DNA of 39,030 bases from Pseudomonas sp. BN102 (lineage in GTDB: Bacteria; Pseudomonadota; Gammaproteobacteria; Pseudomonadales; Pseudomonadaceae): the NCBI RefSeq assembly GCF_029871245.1, contig NZ_SSON01000049.1, positions 1 to 39,030 of the forward strand, written 5' to 3'. The translations under genes were made by a program, and so were the position numbers. Under the pieces are notes generated by a model. It saw only the letters and a program-made list of their open reading frames with translations, did not search any database and was not told the origin of the DNA. Positions 1 through 6,879 of this stretch are shown one piece after another (the first letter of the stretch is position 1; every line of letters begins with the position of its first letter).

Positions 1-1188
1 GGCGTAGGCCAGGCCGATGATATGGCCGAGGGTGGCGGAGAACTCGCAGGAGGTGACGTTGCCGCTGATGTCCGACCCCTTGAGTACCAGGTGGCCCTCC
101 AGCGGCTGCGGGCTGCCCTTCGGCAGGCTGAAGCCCACCAGCTTGCGCTTCAGCGGTTGCGCTTCAAGGATCTCGATGGAGCGCTTGCCGACGAAGAAGG
201 CCTTCTTGCGGCCGATGGCCCATTCCATGTCGATCTCGCCCGGATGGGTCATGCCGTCGGTGTCCTGACTGATGATCACGTGGCCCTTTTCCAGGCGCAG
301 GAGGCGCTGGGTCTCGACGCCGAAGGGACGAATGCCGAACTCGGTGCCGGCGGCCATCAGCGCGTCCCACAGCTTGCCGCCGTGACGGGCGGGGACGTGG
401 ATTTCGTATCCCAGTTCACCGACGAAGCCGACTCGCATCAGCCGCGCCGGAATACCGGCCACGGTGCCGGTGCGCACGGCGAGGTAGGGGAAGCCTTCGG
501 CGGACAGGTCGACGTCCTCGCAGAGCTTCTCCAGCACCTGGCGCGACAGCGGCCCGGCCAGGTTCACCGCAGCCAGGGCAGCGGTGACGTTGGCGATGTC
601 CACATTGAGGCGCCACTGGGCGTTCCACTTGAGCATCTGCTGGTAGATGCGGTCCACGCCGCTGGTGGTGGCGGTGACATAGAAGTGGTTGTCGGCCAGC
701 CGCGCGCAGACGCCATCATCGATCACCACACCCTGTTCGTTGGTCATCAGTGCGTAGCGGGTACGTGCCACCGGCTGCTTCTTGAAGGGCAGGGTGTAGA
801 TGCGCTCCAGCAACTCGGCCGCGTCCGGGCCACGTACGTCGAGGCCGCCCAGGGTGGAGACGTCGATCAGGCCGACTTTCTCGCGCACATGGCGCGCCTC
901 TTCCTGCATGCAGCGTTCACGGTCTTCGGCCTTGCCGTAGAACGCCGGCCGCTGCCAGATACCGGCCGGCATGAGCTTGGCCCCGGCTTGCACATGGCGA
1001 TTGTGCATGGGCGTCTGGCGGTAGGGGTCGAAGGCACGGCCGGCGACGTGGGCCAGCCTCTCCGCTTCGAAGGGCGGGCGCGCGGTGGTCACGCCGGTTT
1101 CGCTGATACTGCGGCGGGTGGCCTGGGCCACCAGGCGCGCGGTGGGTAGTGCCGAGTGGCGGCCCTGGGATGGGCCCATGCCGAAATT
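1..1188 (-). pseudogene. soxA: Sarcosine oxidase alpha subunit, C-terminal fragment (broken and cut by window edge)
   Basis: Reading the minus strand from about 1188 gives a continuous frame beginning near GMGPSQGRHS, running through an aminomethyltransferase (GcvT-like) region with VGFVGELGYEIHVP, FGVETQRLLRLEKGH and GEIDMEWAIGRKKAFFVG, and leaving the window at position 1 still open. These match the C-terminal folate-binding half of heterotetrameric sarcosine oxidase alpha subunits, which demethylate sarcosine to glycine and pass the one-carbon unit to tetrahydrofolate. Family members are about 1,000 residues. Here the N-terminal FAD/NAD-binding half is absent: upstream of the GMGPSQGR motif the frame enters sequence belonging to an mvaU-like gene on the other strand and meets a stop at 1225-1227. 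The gene is therefore decapitated and probably non-functional. A related opine-oxidase-type subunit is an alternative identity. Confidence 0.8.
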
Positions 1189-1447
1189 GGAGTTCGAACG
1201 CAAGCTGCGGCAGCTGATGGACGGTTACGGGAAGAAACTGGGCGATATCATTACCATTCTGCAGCCGCCGGCAGGCCGTACGAAGCTTGGGGTGCCGGCG
1301 AAGGGAAAGCGGCGTGAGCGCGAGGTCAAACGTTACAAAAATCCGCACACCAACGAAGTCGTTGAGACCAAGGGCGGCAACCACAAGGTATTGAAGGTCT
1401 GGAAGCAGGAGTACGGCGCCGCAGTCGTCGACAGTTGGATGCAATAA
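1178..1447 (+). pseudogene. mvaU: MvaT/MvaU-family H-NS-like protein, C-terminal fragment
   Basis: The frame encodes KLEFERKLRQLMDGYGKK followed by the signature DNA-binding end KNPHTNEVVETKGGNHK and a terminal VDSWMQ, closest in memory to P. aeruginosa MvaU. MvaT and MvaU are xenogeneic silencers that bind AT-rich DNA through the C-terminal domain and oligomerise through an N-terminal coiled coil. The first 30 or so residues of the family are missing. Sequence upstream of about 1181 belongs to soxA on the opposite strand. An ATG at 1178, made at the junction, could start an 89-residue product containing part of the coiled coil and the whole DNA-binding domain, but no ribosome site is evident. 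I treat it as a truncated gene; expression of a DNA-binding-only fragment is possible but unproven. Confidence 0.85.
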
Positions 1448-1595
1448 GCCACGACTTCGAGAGGGGGCGCATCGGACAAACCGCTCGGCGTCTCACTCTT
1501 CCAGAAGTCCGTCAGCTTGAATGAAGGGAACGTGGGCAAATTCGCCGCAAGGGTGTTCCAGGATCTCAGGCGCCGGCTTTAATTGCGGTGCTGGA

Positions 1596-1937
1596 TCACG
1601 GCTCACCCTCGTCAAACAGGTGGCTTAGCTCGTGCTCTCGGCGGAGGGTGGCCATTGCGTAGTCGAAGCAGAGCTTGCACAGGCGTAGCCCTTCGCGCTC
1701 GCCATCTCGCCACTGCGCCTGAAGCACACCATGCCCGGTTTCGGCAGTGCTAGTTCCACACACGTCGCACAGAACCGTGTTCTTCAGTTGAATGGCGCCA
1801 CCATTGGCCAGGTCGCCGTCCAGTTCCAGGATGTCGCCCGCCTTCCATCCAGCGGCCTGGAGTAGGTCGTCCGGCAGCTCCAAGATTAGGTCACCGCTGC
1901 CGTCAGCGGCGTCGCGGCACATCAATTTCCAGCTCAT
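1596..1937 (-). CDS. Small cysteine-rich protein with AbrB-like N-terminus
   Basis: A 113-residue protein of unknown function. Residues 1-52 contain LILELPDDLLQAAGWKAGD, which resembles the swapped-hairpin fold of AbrB/MazE-type DNA-binding domains. Residues 57-90 carry two CxxC pairs (CDVC and CKLC) spaced like a zinc ribbon, and the tail reads LRREHELSHLFDEGEP. The ATG at 1937 is preceded by AGGAGG eight bases upstream, so the start is secure. The cysteine-rich half is paralogous to the frameshifted gene at 4342-4643. It is divergent from the Xre-like gene at 2213 across about 275 bases. A regulatory role is only an inference from the AbrB-like segment. Confidence 0.7.
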   Translation of the reverse strand: MSWKLMCRDAADGSGDLILELPDDLLQAAGWKAGDILELDGDLANGGAIQLKNTVLCDVCGTSTAETGHGVLQAQWRDGEREGLRLCKLCFDYAMATLRREHELSHLFDEGEP

Positions 1938-2212
1938 TGGCCAAACCTCCTAGGGATTTGGGCAGCGATGATTATCCTCGCTTCCGGCCTAAGCTGCCCC
2001 GGGCGAGCAGGTTGGCTATCTGCACTCACGTCGGAACTTAGACGGTGTCGGCACTTGCGTCAGCCCCCCGTCCTCACGGTAAGGTGCCTTACCAGTACCG
2101 CCGGCGTAGAATCCTGGGGCCGCCCTAGTAAAGCACTCTCCCAGTGCCCATTCCTCATGAGGCCTCAGGATGGGAGGGCAGGGGGGCCGGCAGTACACCG
2201 AGGACTATTAAG

Positions 2213-2671
2213 ATGGTAGCTCGCGAGACATCCACCACTGCACTAGAAACCTTGGTGCAGCGGGCGGCCGAACAAGCAGCGCAGGCCGGGCTTTCAGCAG
2301 AGGCTTTCGCAGTGCCCGGCACCAGTATGACGCTCAACGAGCTGCTTCACGCCGCGCGGCGAGCGCCACTTCTTAGGAAGCGTCCGCTGGTGTGCCGCGC
2401 GTTGGGCATTTCTGAACGAACTTTGCGGCGCTGGCTGCACGAGCCTTCTGCGCGCCTCAGTCCCGCCCAGGGGGAGCGCTTGCTCAGACTGTTTGCCGTT
2501 TCCGCCTATGCGGAAGCTGTGTTTGGTTCCGGCGTCGCAGCAGAACGCTGGCTAACCGTCCCGGCTAGGGGGCTAGACCGGCAGGTGCCGTTGGACCTGA
2601 TCAAAGAGCCCGCCGACTACGAGCAGCTGGCCGCCTTTCTGGTGCGGCTCGAGTATTGTGTATACCAGTAA
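2213..2671 (+). CDS. MbcA/ParS/Xre-type antitoxin-like protein without adjacent RES toxin
   Basis: A 152-residue protein. Residues about 55-100 form a helix-turn-helix region (LRKRPLVCRALGISERTLRRW), and the C-terminus (AERWLTVPARG, ending LAAFLVRLEYCVYQ) resembles the toxin-binding domain of MbcA/ParS/Xre antitoxins. In known systems these neutralise a RES-domain NAD-degrading toxin encoded immediately downstream and repress the operon. Here the 249 bases downstream have no RES-like frame, and the next gene is an inositol-monophosphatase homologue. I chose the ATG at 2213 because the earlier candidate at 2144 would add a low-complexity extension; the ribosome site (GAGG at 2200) is modest. 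It could be an orphan antitoxin or regulator. Confidence 0.7.
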   Translation: MVARETSTTALETLVQRAAEQAAQAGLSAEAFAVPGTSMTLNELLHAARRAPLLRKRPLVCRALGISERTLRRWLHEPSARLSPAQGERLLRLFAVSAYAEAVFGSGVAAERWLTVPARGLDRQVPLDLIKEPADYEQLAAFLVRLEYCVYQ

Positions 2672-2920
2672 GGGCCAATCTCGCCTGGCACGTTGGCTGC
2701 CTCAGTGCGCGGTAACCAACGCAGGTGGCGGTCGAATCTCCAGCTCGGTGCTTGGCACTTGAGCGCGGCGAACAGAGAAAACACCTCGTGAGGCGAGGGG
2801 AGGGGAGGCAGCCTCAGGAGGCGGCGGTAGTTAGGTACGTCTGGATGCACAGGATAATTCCTGCCCTGTCGCCGGCCAGAACTGGGTTCTATCTTCACTA
2901 GCTCAATACAGGCTCCGTAC

Positions 2921-3733
2921 ATGCACCAGCCCGACCTCAAAACCTTGCTCGACCAAGTAGTAGCTCAGGTGCTCCGGGCCGGGAAGCGATTGTTTGCTGA
3001 ATGGGTCCGACCCGAGGGGCCGCGCGGTCATGGTGACAAGGCGCCAGTGGACGTGGAGATCGAGCAACAACTGCGTGAAGCGTTACTAGAACTGTTGCCC
3101 TGCGACTTCTGGGGCGAGGAAACTGGGCATGTCCTGACCGGAGACTCGTGGTGTTGGGTGATTGATCCCAACGACGGCACCAGCGACTTCCTGAAGGGCC
3201 GAAAAGGCTCGGCCATCTCGGTCGGGCTCTTGCGCGATGCACTGCCGGTACTGGGTGTCGTGCATGCGCCGGTTACGCCAGATCGTGGCGCTGACTGCAT
3301 CGCTTGGGCCGAGGGATTGCCGCACCTGTTGCGCAATGGCCAACCAGTCGTGAATGACCTCCGTCAGCAGCGGCTAAGTGACCTGGCCGTGGTCATGGTG
3401 AGTGCGGCTGCCGAGGCTAAACCTCAGGAGAACGCGGAGCTCTGTGCGCCCGCTCAGTTTCACGCGATGCCAAGCATCGCCTACCGCCTGGCGCGAGTCG
3501 CGGCCGGTGATGCGGTTTGCGCAGTCTCGCTGTATCCGGTGTCGGCCCATGACGTGGTCGCCGGGCACGCGTTGCTACTTGCCAGTGGCGGAGTCCTGCT
3601 TGACCAGGATGGCCAGCCAATCCAGTACCGCACTGAGAGCGAAATGGCCGTCGTGTCGAATCGCTGCTTCGGTGGCGCGCCGCAAGCCTGCCAAGACTTG
3701 CTAAGGCGTGACTGGGAGCGGGTACTGGGGTAA
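2921..3733 (+). CDS. Inositol monophosphatase / CysQ-superfamily phosphatase
   Basis: A 270-residue metal-dependent sugar-phosphatase fold protein. Expected Mg-binding residues are visible: EET at 66-68, DPNDGT at 82-87 (usually DPIDGT or DPLDGT, so Asn84 is unusual) and the C-terminal Asp in HDVVAG near residue 210. The length is normal for the family, which includes inositol monophosphatase, fructose-1,6-bisphosphatase-like enzymes and 3'-phosphoadenosine 5'-phosphate phosphatase (CysQ). Substrate cannot be told from sequence. No convincing ribosome site precedes the ATG at 2921. It sits 249 bases after the Xre-like gene and is followed by a gene-poor stretch holding the dif-like site. Confidence 0.75.
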   Translation: MHQPDLKTLLDQVVAQVLRAGKRLFAEWVRPEGPRGHGDKAPVDVEIEQQLREALLELLPCDFWGEETGHVLTGDSWCWVIDPNDGTSDFLKGRKGSAISVGLLRDALPVLGVVHAPVTPDRGADCIAWAEGLPHLLRNGQPVVNDLRQQRLSDLAVVMVSAAAEAKPQENAELCAPAQFHAMPSIAYRLARVAAGDAVCAVSLYPVSAHDVVAGHALLLASGGVLLDQDGQPIQYRTESEMAVVSNRCFGGAPQACQDLLRRDWERVLG

Positions 3734-3996
3734 GAGGTATGAATCAATTTGGAGAGGCAGAGGACTTAATGGTCGCCGCACCCGGAGGCTCAACTTGCCT
3801 TACAGTCCCAGAGTGGAGTCCCACGTTGCATTCCTCGCACGGCTACGTCCGCTGCGGAGTGACAGGAGGAGTGCAACTAAAGATTCTCGAATGTGTGGCG
3901 AGCGTTTTTTCAAAGGATTAGTTCTCGAAATTTCAACTTTTTAGTTCGGAGCGCTGGGGCGGGGTGCTCACAACGGCTGTTATGACATAGCACCTG

Positions 3997-4024
3997 ATTT
4001 AACATAATATAGATTATGCGTACT
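3997..4024 (-). other. dif: dif-like XerC/XerD recombination site
   Basis: On the minus strand the 28 bases read as an 11-base XerC arm AGTACGCATAA, a 6-base centre TCTATA and an 11-base XerD arm TTATGTTAAAT. From memory, E. coli dif is GGTGCGCATAA, TGTATA, TTATGTTAAAT: the XerD arm is identical, the centre differs at one base and the XerC arm at two. XerC and XerD resolve chromosome dimers at dif under control of the FtsK translocase. FtsK-orienting KOPS motifs support a true chromosomal dif. GGGNAGGG occurs on the + strand at 787, 2176 and 2797, left of the site. To the right I found only the complement CCCTNCCC, at 10430, 11477, 16286, 31253, 31750, 32149, 32249, 33172 and 33983. A mobile-element copy of dif is the alternative. 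Confidence 0.85.
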
Positions 4025-4077
4025 CGCGGATGCTCACATGGGGATGCTGGGGCTGCGAATTTCACTTCGCATAATCT
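4011..4077. repeat. Inverted pair of XerC-arm-like sequences
   Basis: AGATTATGCG at 4011-4020 (inside the dif-like site) is repeated in perfect inversion as CGCATAATCT at 4068-4077. The second copy lies in ACTTCGCATAA (4064-4074), which looks like another XerC arm, but the sequence after a 6-base centre (GTGGTCGCTCG) does not resemble an XerD arm. It may be an attachment-site scar of an element integrated by XerC/XerD. Confidence 0.55.
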
Positions 4078-4079
4078 GG

Positions 4080-4287
4080 TGTGGTCGCTCGCAATTCATG
4101 CGACTTCCAAGCAGCTCGTGAGACACCCAATGAAATCAAAGTGTTGGATTACGGTGTCTCACGAATTCCTTGGAATATCGGTAGAGTCCGATGGCGCAAT
4201 ACTTGCTGCTCCAAATCGTCCGCCGACGAAATTCAGGATGCATCCCAGTATTGTTGTGGTCGCTAGCTACTGATAAGACTTCCAAGC
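4080..4287 (+). repeat. Direct repeat pair with a variable 12-base core
   Basis: TGTGGTCGCT, 12 unrelated bases, then GACTTCCAAGC occurs at 4080-4112 and again at 4255-4287. The 21 flanking bases are identical in both copies while the 12-base core is completely different. Sequences outside the repeats do not match, so this is not a simple tandem duplication. Function unknown. Confidence 0.6.
4116..4164. repeat. 12-bp perfect inverted repeat
   Basis: TCGTGAGACACC at 4116-4127 is matched exactly by GGTGTCTCACGA at 4153-4164, separated by 25 bases. No T-run follows on either strand, so a terminator is unlikely. It lies between the two direct repeats and could be a folded recombination site or a protein-binding dyad. 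Confidence 0.6.
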
Positions 4288-4341
4288 TGCCGAAGGCGGT
4301 CAGGACCCAACAGTGCCTGTACCTTCCGCAGGTCGTCTCCG

Positions 4342-4643
4342 TCAGCTGTCACCGAAATAATCATCTCGTCTTAACAGGCCAAACTCTTCCTCGGTGCTCT
4401 CGGCTTGCTCATCGAATAGCGCGTTGACCCTTCGCTCGTGGCGGAGATGACTGAGTACCCCGAAGAAGCAGGTTTCACACAAATGACCTCATAACGCTCA
4501 CCATCATGCCGAGCGCCATATCCCCAATGTGCCTGGAGAGTGCCGCACTGCAGCCCGTAGCCTTCCACTCGGGTGCTCTGGCCACAGACATCACAAGTAA
4601 CGTCGGCCACAGCTTCTGTCGGTTGCGTGACTGTGCGCTTCAT
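4342..4643 (-). pseudogene. Frameshifted paralogue of the small cysteine-rich protein
   Basis: The ATG at 4643 follows a good ribosome site (GAGGAGG). It encodes a protein with CDVCGQSTRVEGYG and GTLQAHWGYGARHDGERYEV, then loses frame at about 4485/4486, where one base appears to be missing. The continuing frame (HLCETCFFGVLSHLRHERR, then NALFDEQ) ends with TGA at 4342-4344 and restores the second CxxC pair. The corrected product of about 100 residues parallels residues 53-113 of the protein at 1596-1937. Unlike that protein it has no AbrB-like N-terminal part. Uncorrected, translation gives a scrambled tail ending at 4371. A sequencing error is possible. Confidence 0.75.
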
Positions 4644-4696
4644 CAGCACCTCCTCAGGATCAGGGCAACACCATCACACTCTCTGTCCTCGATCCA

Positions 4697-4726
4697 AATT
4701 ATGTATCTTCACATAATTGCGCATAA
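4697..4726. repeat. AT-rich palindrome and third XerC-arm-like sequence
   Basis: AATTATGT (4697-4704) and ACATAATT (4711-4718) form a perfect 8-bp inverted repeat around a 6-base spacer, the layout of a tyrosine-recombinase core site. They are followed directly by GCGCATAA (4719-4726), the inner end of a XerC arm. Together with the 3997-4077 cluster it brackets about 650 bases holding the frameshifted cysteine-rich gene. Confidence 0.5.
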
Positions 4727-4977
4727 ACAGATTTTCGCGCAATCAACTGCCAAGCTTCTAGGTGGCATGGCAACCAGAAACCAAGAGCCACCGATAACGT
4801 CACATTTCTCTGAAAGACGAAGCGATCTTCCCAGCAACGCCCTCCTCCTCTCCCCAGTGATGAAAGCCCGCTCTCCACCCCCAAGAGCAACGCGAAGGCC
4901 GTTTCACTGCTGAGCAGTTGCGACGTTAATCGTCCGGATGGCTATCGCGCTCCGCTAGACCTCGCGAGCGCCGTCGA

Positions 4978-5463
4978 TTAACCGTGGACAATGCCCGCAA
5001 CCTCGTCCGCTGCAGCCGCTACGACGCGGTCCGAATCGGTAATGAGCAGGGTCTGAGGCCGATTGCCGGCAAGGAAGCTGTTTACTGAGGCGTACCAGTA
5101 GGCCAGGCCCCAGCCGTCCTTCTGCCCTGCGAACACTTTCAGTACTTCGGCCACCGCTGGAAGCGGGCGAAACCCCGAATCCTTGGACAAGGCGTAGATC
5201 GGGAAGTAGTCGTAGCCATTGTGGCGGATAGCGAAGATCCGTCCTTCTCGTTTCCATCGGCTGGGTCGCGCGCTGGGATCCTCCGAGGTCAATCCGGTCA
5301 GAGTCGCAATGTCTCGCGCAGGCAGCCAGTCGCCGCTTTCCAGGATGGCCTTTTTGGCCATGGCCAGCATCGGCGCCTCCTTGAGTGCTCCCGGTCGGAT
5401 CGGTACCTTCGGCAGCAGCAGCGAAACTAGCTGCTCAACGGTAGCCTGTTGAGGGTTGAGCAT
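4978..5463 (-). CDS. Hypothetical protein with Xre/MbcA/ParS-like C-terminus
   Basis: A 161-residue protein. The middle (ILESGDWLPARDIATLTGL, then WKREGRIFAIRHNGYDYFP) looks like a winged-helix-type DNA-binding segment. The C-terminus (GLAYWYASVNSFLAGNRPQ, TLLITDSDRVVAAAADEVAG) has the W-x-NSxLxGxRPxxLL pattern of MbcA/ParS/Xre toxin-binding domains. No toxin gene lies beside it. The only upstream purine-rich element (GGAAG) is rather far from the ATG at 5463, so the start is moderately sure. It is the second antitoxin-like gene within 3 kb. Confidence 0.6.
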   Translation of the reverse strand: MLNPQQATVEQLVSLLLPKVPIRPGALKEAPMLAMAKKAILESGDWLPARDIATLTGLTSEDPSARPSRWKREGRIFAIRHNGYDYFPIYALSKDSGFRPLPAVAEVLKVFAGQKDGWGLAYWYASVNSFLAGNRPQTLLITDSDRVVAAAADEVAGIVHG

Positions 5464-5823
5464 GAGACGAGCGGCAGCTTCCAGGGCTTGGCCTGAGTCC
5501 TAACAAAGTCTAACCCCACCTTGGTTTTGACATTTTTACAAGCTAGAAATCTGCGAAGTTTGGGGTGACGTACTGCAGCCCGGAAACGAAACGTAGGATC
5601 TTACTGGCCGAGTGCAGCAACAATGCTCTCCGTGTCAAGTTGGAAACCAGGCGCAGCGCAATCGTCGGCCAAACACTAGTTAGGGCTACGGGCGCCAAAT
5701 GACTCTTATCGCAATCAATATGCCCCCTCCCAGGCCGGCGAAACTCAGAGCAATCAGGGTTACTGAGGGAGGGGCTTTTCATCGAATCTCGCGTACGGGT
5801 CGGCATTGACCCAGTTACCGAAG
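5464..5823. other. Intergenic stretch, no gene seen
   Basis: A possible 87-codon minus-strand frame at 5543-5806 has no recognisable family features and no clear ribosome site. The only structure noted is CCCCTCCC (5724-5731) facing GGGAGGGG (5767-5774), followed by CTTTT on the + strand. It could be a weak long-loop terminator-like dyad. Confidence 0.5.
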
Positions 5824-6774
5824 CTAAAGCACGACACTTCGAGCATCTCGGCGCACCGCCTGGGGGGGCACACCATAACCTCGCATAAAAGCTTCGCGCA
5901 TGTGTCGACGATCGCGAAACCCGGTTTCCCTCGCGATCATTTCTAGAGAGTGGCGGCTTTGCTCGATCATTAACCGCGCAGCCTCCAGCCGCAGACCTTC
6001 GATGGCCTTCGCTGGCGATTGCCCGGTTTCCGCGGTGAACACTCGGGTGAATTGGCGCGGGCTCAAGTGTGCGGTCTCTGCCAACTCCTCTACGCTGAGC
6101 GGCCGCGTCAGGTTTTGACGCACATAGTTCAGCACGTTCTGGATGCGATCCGACTTAGGGGCCAAGTCAAGCATCTCTGAATGTTGCGATTGCCCACCCG
6201 AACGGCGCTGGTGCATCACTAAATTGTGCGCAACCGAACGCGCTACGTCTGCCCCAAGGTCCTTTTCTACCATACCTAGGGCGAGGTCGAGTCCTGCGGT
6301 CATGCCGGCAGAGGTCCAGATTGGTCCGTCGATAATGTAGATGCAGTCATCGTCGACATCGATGTTCGGATAGCGCTTTTGCATTTCTTGGGCGAAAAAC
6401 CAGTGGGTCGTGGCGCGGCGCCCGGCGAGCAGACCGGCCTCGGCCAAAACGAAGCCACCGGTGCACACGCCAGCGGTGCGCCGTGCTTGGCTACCGGCCT
6501 GCCGCACGAAGTCCAACACGGCCTCCACAGGCTCCGCGGTCAGTGGATCGCTGACCCCGACGATGATCCACGTGTCAGCCAGTCTGGGCGCCTCCATTGG
6601 ACGCGTATCAACTGCGAGCCCCAGCGACGAGAGCACCAAGCCGCCAGCCGGCGAGAAAATCTCAATCGTGTAGAAAGGGCTCTTCACAACGAAATTGGCG
6701 TATTCGAACACCGTCTGCGTCGCCAATGAAAGCATCTGGAACCCATCCGTCAGCAGATAGCCGATGCGGTGCAT
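5824..6774 (-). CDS. GlxA-family AraC-type transcriptional regulator (DJ-1/PfpI plus HTH)
   Basis: A 316-residue two-domain regulator. Residues 1-185 are a DJ-1/PfpI amidotransferase-like domain with the elbow AGVCTGGFVLAEAGLL and the MTAGLDLALGMVE helix. Residues about 215-310 are an AraC-type double helix-turn-helix (LSVEELAETAHLSPRQFTRVF, and the MIARETGFRDRRHMREAF segment). Members of this family usually control metabolic or detoxification operons in response to small ligands. The ATG at 6774 has GGAGG eight bases upstream. It is divergent from the dehydrogenase at 6880, and a long interrupted palindrome at 6787-6828 overlaps its ribosome site. It probably regulates itself and that neighbour. 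Confidence 0.9.
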   Translation of the reverse strand: MHRIGYLLTDGFQMLSLATQTVFEYANFVVKSPFYTIEIFSPAGGLVLSSLGLAVDTRPMEAPRLADTWIIVGVSDPLTAEPVEAVLDFVRQAGSQARRTAGVCTGGFVLAEAGLLAGRRATTHWFFAQEMQKRYPNIDVDDDCIYIIDGPIWTSAGMTAGLDLALGMVEKDLGADVARSVAHNLVMHQRRSGGQSQHSEMLDLAPKSDRIQNVLNYVRQNLTRPLSVEELAETAHLSPRQFTRVFTAETGQSPAKAIEGLRLEAARLMIEQSRHSLEMIARETGFRDRRHMREAFMRGYGVPPQAVRRDARSVVL

Positions 6775-6786
6775 ACACTTTTCCTC

Positions 6787-6828
6787 CGATGTCCTAAAAG
6801 ACGACCATAAACGTCATTTAGGGCATCG
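6787..6828. promoter_or_regulatory. Interrupted palindrome, candidate operator of the GlxA-type regulator
   Basis: CGATG, CCTAAA and GACG at 6787-6791, 6793-6798 and 6800-6803 are mirrored exactly as CGTC, TTTAGG and CATCG at 6812-6815, 6817-6822 and 6824-6828, with an 8-base centre. Fifteen of seventeen arm positions pair. It lies between the divergent regulator and dehydrogenase genes and touches the regulator's ribosome site, so binding could repress the regulator and act on both promoters. Confidence 0.65.
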
Positions 6829-6879
6829 TCAAATCGGTGCAGTATCAGCTTCAGGTTCACTCTCCCTCGGAGATCCAAC

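Larger units (their letters stand above)
3734..4341. other. Gene-poor stretch around the dif-like site
   Basis: No convincing gene. A 60-codon frame from ATG 3739 (after AAGAGGT) has no recognisable motif. The stretch is richer in A+T than its surroundings and contains the dif-like site (3997-4024), an inverted XerC-arm-like sequence (4064-4074), two spaced direct repeats (4080-4112 and 4255-4287) and a 12-bp inverted repeat (4116-4164), listed separately. Confidence 0.6.

Noticed and set aside
22-1149. Long plus-strand open frame opposite soxA
   Set aside because: Composition and lack of motifs mark it as the antisense shadow of the soxA C-terminal frame, which shows clear family motifs.
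3739-3921. 60-codon frame after AAGAGGT downstream of the phosphatase gene
   Set aside because: A possible ribosome site, but no recognisable motif, and the region looks degenerate.
5505-5525. CTAAC repeats resembling integron attC ends
   Set aside because: Spacing is far too short and no matching GTTRRRY partner or stem was found.
5543-5806. 87-codon minus-strand frame
   Set aside because: No family resemblance and no clear ribosome site; treated as chance.
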